A stretch of DNA of 13,524 bases. Source: Cycloclasticus sp. Lineage in GTDB: Bacteria > Pseudomonadota > Gammaproteobacteria > Methylococcales > Cycloclasticaceae. Below, piece after piece: positions 7,639 through 13,524 of this stretch; position 1 is the stretch's first letter, and the number at the start of each line of letters is the position of its first letter. A program made the translations under genes and the position numbers. The notes below the pieces were generated by a model, which saw nothing but the letters and a program-made list of their open reading frames with translations, did not search any database and had not been told where the DNA came from. The stretch spans positions 1 to 13,524 of the forward strand of contig JAHRWG010000307.1 of NCBI GenBank assembly GCA_019090295.1, in the 5' to 3' direction.

Positions 7639-10386
7639 ATGACTATTAGACGGTTTTCTTCTCGCACCCATCGGCTCGACAGTAGCTTTTTGCTTGAGCA
7701 TTTAAAAGGTGCTCGCAGCTATAAGCGCATAGCAGGCTACTTCACCAGCTCGCTATTTGAGGTAGCCAATGAGCTGATTGAAGCCATCCCAGAAGTAAAA
7801 ATAGTCTGCAATGTCGACATCCACCCCGATGACCTCAAGGTAGCTCAGCTACGCGAATCAAAAATGATTGGCCGCTGGAATGAGCAAGATATAGAAACCG
7901 AAGCACTTCTCAACCGTGATCAGTACCGCAGGCTTGATAGTTTTTTAGCCAAACATGGTCAAGTCATTCGCGTCGCACCAGATAGTATTTGTGGCTTTCT
8001 TCATGGTAAAGCCGGAGTCATAGAATGCGCTGATGGGCGCAAGCTTGGTTTCATGGGTTCGATGAATGAAACCAGTAGCGGCTGGCAACGTCACTATGAG
8101 ATTTTATGGGAGGATGATTCCCCTGAAGGCGTTGCATGGATTGAAGAAGAGTTTGAATACCTGTGGAATGCCGCTCGCCAATTACCTGATGCTGTCATTC
8201 GAGAAGTGAAGCGCCGTGGTTATCGTCGTGAAATAGTGTTTGATGAGATTGAAGATGACGATGACCTAGCGCCAGCAGCCCTAATCGAATCACCACTTTA
8301 TCGCCAGGGTTTTTCTCTCCAACCCTGGCAGCAAGGTTTTGTTAGTGAGTGTGTCCGTCATTATCACAACCATGGCATTGTTCGCTTACTGATTGCCGAT
8401 GAAGTGGGTTTAGGAAAAACCCTCTCCATGGGCACCGCAGCACTTAGTCTTTGTCTGCTTGGTGACAAAGAAAATAAAAAGAGAAAACCTGTCATCATAT
8501 TTGCGCCAGCTACGCTTTGTGAGCAATGGCAAACAGAAATGATCGATAAGCTAGGTATTCCTTGTGCTCGTTGGCAAACACAAAAGAAAGCCTGGCTTGA
8601 CCCTGAAGGAAGAATAATCTCACCAGTGGGGCAATCTTTCATTGCAAAATGTCCTCTGCGTATAGGTATTGTTTCTACCGGTTTGATGATGCAGGAGTCA
8701 TTAGAAAAAGAATATCTTTTAGGTTTACGCTTTGGCCTGACAATTTTGGATGAGGCACATAAAGCAAGGAGTCGGCAAGGGTTCGGTAAAGACGCAGGCA
8801 GCCACAATAATTTGCTCGCGTTTATGCGAGAGGTTGCCGCCCGCTCTGACCACGTCCTACTAGGAACTGCGACCCCAATACAAACCCAATCAGAAGATCT
8901 TTGGGATTTAATGGGCATTCTGCATCAGGGCGTCGGCAACTTTGTATTAGGGCACGATCTCGCTAAATGGCACCGACCAAAAGAAGTCCTGCCTATTTTA
9001 GCCGGTGAACAACTTGTTAGAGAACCCAGTTTTGCTTGGGAGTTATTGCGCTCCCCATTACCCGTTGTTGATTCAACCAATGAGCAGCACTCCAGGAAGC
9101 TCTTCCGTTCGATCCGAGAAGATCTCGAGCTTATAAATGACAGAAAATGGGATATTAAAAACCCCTTCACCGATTTGTCCGAAGACTCGAGAGATTATTT
9201 GGAAGACGAATTAGACCGGGATATTGCAGGGGCTAGCTTCTTCCAACGAGAAAATCCATTCATTCGCCATATAGTCTTACGTAAGCGCGTAACACTTGAA
9301 GATGCAAACCTGTTACCTCGCATAGGTGTTGATGTTCATCCAGACCGCGACTTAGCCAAAGAAGAACACAAGTTTAATAGTTTATTTGAAGGTAAAGCAC
9401 TTAGAACCAGCGAAGATTTTCGTCAGGCATACGCTGAAGCACGTAACTTCGGCAAAGCTTTATCTCAAAGTGGTAAAGGCAGCGGCTTTATGAAAAACCT
9501 TATGGAGCAAAGGATCTGTTCCAGTATCGCCGCTGGCCTGAATACCGCCCGAAAACTATTAGAAGGCAGAACCATTCAAGAAGAAAACGACGATCAAAAT
9601 ATTGAATTAAAAGCCGAAAGCCCAGACGAAATAGCCGTACTTGAACGGATGATTGCAAGGCTCGAAAGAATTAACGAAGACCCTAAACTGCAAGCTGTTA
9701 TTCATTATCTTGAAAAAGAACAATGGCTCAAACACGGCGTGATCATTTTTAGTCAATACTACGATACCGCAAAATGGGTGGCTGACTCCTTAGCCGCTCG
9801 CTACCCAGATCAGCCTGTAGGTCTATACGCAGGTGCAGGCCGCAGCCGACTTTATCAAAAAGGGGATAGCGTAAATATCGAGCGTGAAACCTTAAAACGC
9901 ATGGTTGCCGAACACCAATTAGAAATTATGGTAGCCACCGATGCCGCTTGTGAGGGTTTAAACCTTCAAACACTTGGTACGTTGATGAATATCGATCTGC
10001 CGTGGAATCCAACCAAACTTGAACAAAGAATTGGACGTATTAAACGGTTTGGTCAAGTGCGAGACAAAGTCGACATGCTCAATTTAGTTAACGAGCAAAC
10101 CGTTGACGAGAAAGTTTACGACAAATTGTCTGAGCGTATGCAAGACAGGTACAACTTATTCGGCTCTCTACCGGACACCATCAAAGATGAGTGGATAGAA
10201 GACATCGAAACCATGGGCGATAAAATGGATGAATACATCGATGCCCAGAAAACCGCCAACGGTTTTGACTTGCGCTATACCTCGACAATGGAACCTACAG
10301 AAAAAGATTGGCGTGACTGTTCTGATGTTTTATCAAGAAGAGATTTTAGTGAATTGATGATGTCAGGATGGAGCGAAACAAAATGA
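7639..10386 (+). CDS. PLD-like nuclease/SNF2 helicase fusion, defence-associated
   Basis: A 915-residue two-part protein. Residues 20-180 are phospholipase D-like: YKRIAGYFTSSLFE, then an HxK motif in FLHGKAGVIE (H122, K124), then GSMNETSSGW (140-149). Only one HxK is visible, and the usual acidic position after four residues is E129 rather than D. The rest is an SF2 SNF2-type motor: LQPWQQGF (about 227), motif I ADEVGLGKT (253-261), motif Ia VIIFAPATLCEQW, motif II DEAH (371-374), motif III GTATP (409-413), motif V VATDAACEGLNLQ (765-777) and motif VI QRIGRIKRFGQ (796-806) with R797 and R800. It probably translocates on and cuts or remodels unmodified DNA. It starts 15 bases after the methylase stop; AAGGG at 7622-7626 is rather distant. 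DISARM keeps its PLD and SNF2 activities on separate proteins; here they are fused. Confidence 0.92.
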   Translation: MTIRRFSSRTHRLDSSFLLEHLKGARSYKRIAGYFTSSLFEVANELIEAIPEVKIVCNVDIHPDDLKVAQLRESKMIGRWNEQDIETEALLNRDQYRRLDSFLAKHGQVIRVAPDSICGFLHGKAGVIECADGRKLGFMGSMNETSSGWQRHYEILWEDDSPEGVAWIEEEFEYLWNAARQLPDAVIREVKRRGYRREIVFDEIEDDDDLAPAALIESPLYRQGFSLQPWQQGFVSECVRHYHNHGIVRLLIADEVGLGKTLSMGTAALSLCLLGDKENKKRKPVIIFAPATLCEQWQTEMIDKLGIPCARWQTQKKAWLDPEGRIISPVGQSFIAKCPLRIGIVSTGLMMQESLEKEYLLGLRFGLTILDEAHKARSRQGFGKDAGSHNNLLAFMREVAARSDHVLLGTATPIQTQSEDLWDLMGILHQGVGNFVLGHDLAKWHRPKEVLPILAGEQLVREPSFAWELLRSPLPVVDSTNEQHSRKLFRSIREDLELINDRKWDIKNPFTDLSEDSRDYLEDELDRDIAGASFFQRENPFIRHIVLRKRVTLEDANLLPRIGVDVHPDRDLAKEEHKFNSLFEGKALRTSEDFRQAYAEARNFGKALSQSGKGSGFMKNLMEQRICSSIAAGLNTARKLLEGRTIQEENDDQNIELKAESPDEIAVLERMIARLERINEDPKLQAVIHYLEKEQWLKHGVIIFSQYYDTAKWVADSLAARYPDQPVGLYAGAGRSRLYQKGDSVNIERETLKRMVAEHQLEIMVATDAACEGLNLQTLGTLMNIDLPWNPTKLEQRIGRIKRFGQVRDKVDMLNLVNEQTVDEKVYDKLSERMQDRYNLFGSLPDTIKDEWIEDIETMGDKMDEYIDAQKTANGFDLRYTSTMEPTEKDWRDCSDVLSRRDFSELMMSGWSETK

Positions 10387-10466
10387 GTGTGAAGAAAGTT
10401 ATCACCTACGATCAGATTATGGTTCCAGTCAAAATCGCTTTGGTAAGTTTGGTTACCTATAGATAA
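10383..10466 (+). pseudogene. 5' remnant of an Mrr-type gene (27 codons)
   Basis: The ATG overlaps the stop of the PLD-helicase (ATGA, 10383-10386), the way a true operon gene would begin. The 27-residue product contains ITYDQIMVPVKIALVSL, which aligns without gaps to residues 2-18 of the Mrr-type protein starting at 13242 (ITYDQLMLPLMKALVNL). I count 11 identities in the 18 positions that start one residue earlier. Similarity stops abruptly after codon 23 (10451), and a TAA follows at 10464. The stop sits on the Shine-Dalgarno of the UvrD-like gene (AAGGAT, 10465-10470), so translation of the remnant may help initiation there. Most likely this is the stump of an earlier mrr gene displaced by insertion of the UvrD-like gene. 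It could also survive as a short coupling leader. Confidence 0.72.
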
Positions 10467-10477
10467 GGATATTTAGA

Positions 10478-13150
10478 ATGGCAGGTATTGATTTTTCTCC
10501 ACTAGCAGAAGACACGCTGTCTACGTTCTCAGAAATTGCTGATAACGCAACAGACAAGCTAAGAACTGAGAACAGCCTCGGAACGGATAGCTTTGCCAGT
10601 GGCAATACGCTTACCGGAAATCAAGCCTTTCAAAACCTTGCCAGCATTCAAAATAGCAATCACGAACAGCTAATCAATCTCAGCAAAGAACCAGCGATAG
10701 CACGCCTTGTTATTGAAGACGACAACGACAATCAACGAGTTATCTACATTGCACGAAACGCTAACTTACGCTTGCCATCAGGCAAGTCATTTGCCAGTTA
10801 TCGCTCCCCCATTGGCCGGTTAGCTGAAGTTGCATTAGGCGACGAAGCTAAGGTTCATCTCGATGGGATAGATCAGCTGTTTTATGTCATTGAAAAGACT
10901 AGCCTACGGCCCAAAAAGGAAACTGAAGGGTGGGATTCAAGTCAAACTCAGTATCGCCATTATGACAAAGGCGCTTATTCCATTGAATCTTTGCGTGCTC
11001 TTTTACAAGCAGACGGATTCGATAGTGCCGACGAACTGGATCAACTATTAGAACAGGCAGAAATGCAAAGTGGCGTTTCGGCCGGTATTAGCCACCAGGT
11101 TCGTACTGCGATGGGATTGCGAGACCAGCCTATATTGGATCAATTTCAAGGTGCGATATTTCGACTTCCCTTGAATAGCCAACTTATTATCCTTGGGCCT
11201 CCTGGCACAGGAAAAACTACCACACTTATTAAACGTCTGGGACAAAAGCTGGATATAGAATCCCTAGAAGCTGAAGAAAAGCGGCTTACCGAAACATCTA
11301 AAGATCAAGCTCCACACCAGTCTAGCTGGATAATGTTTACGCCTTCAGAGTTACTTAAACATTACTTGAAAGAGGCTTTTAGCCGAGAGCAGGTGCCAGC
11401 GTCAGACTCACATATCAGGACATGGATAAGCTTCCGAAATGATATTGCTCGAAATACTTTGGGGATCCTACGAACTGCCAATGGTGGAAAATTTACGTTA
11501 AAGAACGAGTTATCCAACCTATCCCCTGCTGTGGTTGAAGATGCTAGCAGTTGGTATGAGTCTTTTGAGAACTTTCATGAGCAACGATTAAAAAGCCAAC
11601 TGAAAGACGGAGCAGCCATCGCCATTACTGCTGCCCCCGAAGACGCTGTCACCGTATCAGAAAACCTAAAACAACCAGGTAACGAGATTGAATCGCGTAA
11701 ATTAATAGACATTTACCGTGACCTAGAAAACTTTGAAGACACTTTTAAATCCGCATTAAATGATTCAAAAACTATTGCCGAAGATTTGTTAAAGAAAGAG
11801 CGAAACCGTCTTTACAATAATGATAAAGAGGTGTTTCAAAGATTAGCCAAACATCTAGAAACTCTTCAGCAAGAAAATGAACCAGATGAAGAAGAGTTGT
11901 TCGATGAAGATGAGCAAGATGAAACATCTACTCTGAACAGCACTACAATACAAGTCGCGGTAAAAGCTTATCTATCATCTCTTCGAGCATTAGCAAGAAC
12001 AAAATACCTTAAACGTAGCATGCCCAAAAAATCGCGGTCATCATCAATCATTCAGTTTCTTGATGCCGCTGTGCCTAATGACGATATTTTGTTTGAGATA
12101 GGCAAGCATATTAGCTTTCAAAATGGATTGCGCCGTTTTATTAATAGTCACAAACGCTATGTAACTGACATTCCCACGAGCTATCGAGTTTTCAGAAAAG
12201 ACAAAAGAATTTTAGAAGATTTCTATAGCTCCGAAGTAATAAATACACCTCAACTGTCAAGTATTGAGCTGGATGCCATAATTCTGTTAATGCTAAGAAA
12301 ATCTAAGCAATTAATGGCGCAAAATTATGTAGACAAATCCCTTGATGAACCCAAGTATTCTTATCTGGCGGTTATATCAGGCCTATTCAAAAATCAAATC
12401 ATGGTAGACGAAGCGACCGACTTTTCAATGTTACAGCTTGCTTGCATGGAGAGTTTAACCTCTCTAAAGAGCAAATCGTTTTTCGCATGTGGGGATTTCA
12501 ATCAACGAATCACGTCTTCTGGTATTCGCAATCAACAGCAACTGAGCTGGATTTCGTCCCATCTTTCAGTAGAAACAATCCAGATCGTTTATCGGCAGAG
12601 CAAGACATTAAATGCTTTTGCAGGCGAGCTACTACGAACACAAGGTGGCGATTTAAGTGCGCTAGGCATAGTTCCTGAGGAGAGCAATCATATTGGTGTC
12701 AAGCCAGTGCTTTACGAAAATGCAGGAGACAGCGGGGCTGTAACTTGGATAGCGGAGCGAATTATGGAAGTGGAACGCGCAGTACAGCAATTACCGACCA
12801 TTGCTGTACTGGTTAATTCTGAAGAAGAAGTAAAACCAATGGCCGAACAACTGGCTAGTTATCTAGAAGAAATTAATCTCAGCGTAGTAGCCTGTGAAGA
12901 AGGAAAAGCACTTGGAGAAGGAACTGACATCCGAGTATTTGATATTCAGCACATTAAAGGTCTTGAATTTGAGGCCGTATTTTTCGCTGGTATCGATAAA
13001 TTAGCCCAAGATAAGCCTGACCTTTTTGACCGCTATCTTTATGTGGGAACCACACGAGCGGCAACCTATTTAGGCCTAGTCTGCAATAGCTCTTTACCAG
13101 CATCTGTAGAATCCCTCAGAGATAGTTTTGATTCATGCTGGCGAGCATAG
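10478..13150 (+). CDS. UvrD-superfamily (SF1) helicase with GreA/B-like N-terminal domain
   Basis: An 890-residue SF1 ATPase. Motif I is GPPGTGKTTT (240-249); motif II is VDEATD (D644, E645), a variant of the usual DExxD; motif III is GDFNQR (672-677); motif IV includes YRQS; motif V is HIKGLEFEAVF (825-835); motif VI is YVGTTRA (855-861). About 400 residues separate motifs I and II, longer than in UvrD itself, with a very acidic patch near 466-484. Residues 75-143 contain RSPIGRLAEVALGDE followed by a strand and FYVIEKTSL. This resembles the C-terminal FKBP-like domain of GreA/GreB, which contacts RNA polymerase. No nuclease motif is seen. The role in the locus is unknown; DNA/RNA unwinding or action on transcription complexes is inferred. 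GGAT at 10467-10470 is 7 bases before the start. It sits between an mrr remnant and an intact mrr, so it looks inserted. Confidence 0.85.
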   Translation: MAGIDFSPLAEDTLSTFSEIADNATDKLRTENSLGTDSFASGNTLTGNQAFQNLASIQNSNHEQLINLSKEPAIARLVIEDDNDNQRVIYIARNANLRLPSGKSFASYRSPIGRLAEVALGDEAKVHLDGIDQLFYVIEKTSLRPKKETEGWDSSQTQYRHYDKGAYSIESLRALLQADGFDSADELDQLLEQAEMQSGVSAGISHQVRTAMGLRDQPILDQFQGAIFRLPLNSQLIILGPPGTGKTTTLIKRLGQKLDIESLEAEEKRLTETSKDQAPHQSSWIMFTPSELLKHYLKEAFSREQVPASDSHIRTWISFRNDIARNTLGILRTANGGKFTLKNELSNLSPAVVEDASSWYESFENFHEQRLKSQLKDGAAIAITAAPEDAVTVSENLKQPGNEIESRKLIDIYRDLENFEDTFKSALNDSKTIAEDLLKKERNRLYNNDKEVFQRLAKHLETLQQENEPDEEELFDEDEQDETSTLNSTTIQVAVKAYLSSLRALARTKYLKRSMPKKSRSSSIIQFLDAAVPNDDILFEIGKHISFQNGLRRFINSHKRYVTDIPTSYRVFRKDKRILEDFYSSEVINTPQLSSIELDAIILLMLRKSKQLMAQNYVDKSLDEPKYSYLAVISGLFKNQIMVDEATDFSMLQLACMESLTSLKSKSFFACGDFNQRITSSGIRNQQQLSWISSHLSVETIQIVYRQSKTLNAFAGELLRTQGGDLSALGIVPEESNHIGVKPVLYENAGDSGAVTWIAERIMEVERAVQQLPTIAVLVNSEEEVKPMAEQLASYLEEINLSVVACEEGKALGEGTDIRVFDIQHIKGLEFEAVFFAGIDKLAQDKPDLFDRYLYVGTTRAATYLGLVCNSSLPASVESLRDSFDSCWRA

Positions 13151-13241
13151 CTTAACCAATGACTTTAATGGATGGTCTAGTTAAATACGATACGAAAAGA
13201 TTAATATAAGTAGCAACGCTCACGTTAGAACAGGATATAAA

Positions 13242-13524
13242 ATGATAACCTACGACCAGCTTATGCTGCCATTGATGAAGGCCCTCGTTAATTTGGGTGG
13301 TTCTGGCAGCATCGATGAAATGTACGAAGAAGTTGTCGAGCTAGAAAAGTTTGACGAAGATACGCTGGCCGTTTTACACAATCCTGAGAAAAGCAGCCAG
13401 ACAGAAATCGGCTATCGCTTGGCCTGGGCACGCACTTATCTTAAAAAAGCAGGATATTTAGAAAACTCAGCGCGTGGTGTTTGGGCGCTAACAGATAAGG
13501 CAAGACAGTCAGAAGAGATTGATA
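13242..13524 (+). CDS. Mrr-type restriction protein, N-terminal part (runs off window)
   Basis: The first 94 codons are visible and the gene continues beyond the window. The sequence matches the Mrr N-terminal winged-helix domain: LMLPLMKALVNLGGSGSIDEMYEEV (about residues 7-31), then IGYRLAWARTYLKKAGYLENSARGVWALTDKA (about 58-89), with the characteristic WArtyLkkaG and rGvWaLT pattern. In Mrr-family proteins this DNA-binding domain precedes a PD-(D/E)xK nuclease that often acts on methylated DNA. The nuclease part is not in view, so activity is inferred. AGGAT (13232-13236) gives a good ribosome-binding site 5 bases before the ATG. The gene follows the UvrD-like gene after 91 bases on the same strand. 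Its first 18 codons are echoed by the remnant at 10383, so its ancestral place was probably right after the PLD-helicase. Confidence 0.85.
   Translation, partial: MITYDQLMLPLMKALVNLGGSGSIDEMYEEVVELEKFDEDTLAVLHNPEKSSQTEIGYRLAWARTYLKKAGYLENSARGVWALTDKARQSEEID

Noticed and set aside
8364..8918. 184-residue minus-strand open frame
   Set aside because: It is antisense to the conserved helicase motifs I to III of the PLD-SNF2 gene; no ribosome-binding site or recognisable domain.
13151..13241. Separate promoter or terminator between the UvrD-like gene and mrr
   Set aside because: The stretch is AT-rich, but I found no convincing -35/-10 pair and no stable hairpin followed by a T run. Its 91-base length equals the gap before the UvrD-like gene, but the two gaps share only a ribosome-binding-site-like AGGATAT.
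592..13524. Assignment to BREX or canonical DISARM
   Set aside because: No pglZ, brxA/brxB or Lon-type gene for BREX and no drmA/drmB for DISARM is visible. Genes beyond the right edge could change this.

Overview
The window looks like chromosomal DNA of a gammaproteobacterium, probably a marine or environmental lineage. The evidence is the CCA-ending 3' part of a tmRNA (ssrA) gene at the left edge, mid-40s GC, ATG starts with clear Shine-Dalgarno sites, and protein sequences of a gammaproteobacterial style. I cannot fix the genus from sequence alone.

Layout: (1) 1-125 is the 3' end of ssrA and its intrinsic terminator. The 3' end of ssrA is a classic integration site for genomic islands, and everything to the right reads as accessory DNA. 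(2) 126-529 is a roughly 400-bp stretch with no convincing gene. (3) 530-566 is a promoter wrapped in nested inverted repeats, directly upstream of a small ribbon-helix-helix (RHH) regulator (592-786). (4) 786-10386 is a tight, same-strand operon core: a DUF499 P-loop ATPase, a DUF3780 protein, a DUF1156 adenine-type DNA methyltransferase, and a phospholipase D-like/SNF2 helicase fusion. (5) 10383-10466 is a 27-codon remnant of an Mrr-type gene start. (6) 10478-13150 encodes a UvrD-superfamily helicase with what looks like a GreA/GreB C-terminal-type domain at its N terminus. (7) 13242-13524 is the start of an intact Mrr-type restriction protein that runs off the window.

Functionally this is a multi-gene defence (anti-phage, modification-dependent) locus. 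DUF499 (COG1483) and DUF1156 (COG1743) are families known to cluster with SNF2 helicases and DUF3780 in defence islands. The likely logic is that the methyltransferase marks self DNA. The DUF499 ATPase and DUF3780 would form or regulate a methylation or recognition complex. The PLD-SNF2 protein would move on and cut or remodel unmodified DNA. The Mrr-like protein and the UvrD/Gre-like helicase would be additional effectors. The RHH protein probably represses the operon through the palindromes at its promoter. The set shares parts with BREX (ATPase plus methylase) and DISARM (SNF2 helicase, PLD nuclease, methylase), but I see none of the signature genes of either (pglZ; drmA/drmB).

The two most notable structural signals are the mrr 5' stub left beside the PLD-helicase, which suggests that the UvrD/Gre-like gene was inserted as a module between helicase and mrr, and a sharp base-composition step inside the methyltransferase gene near 6500, which suggests exchange of the specificity half.
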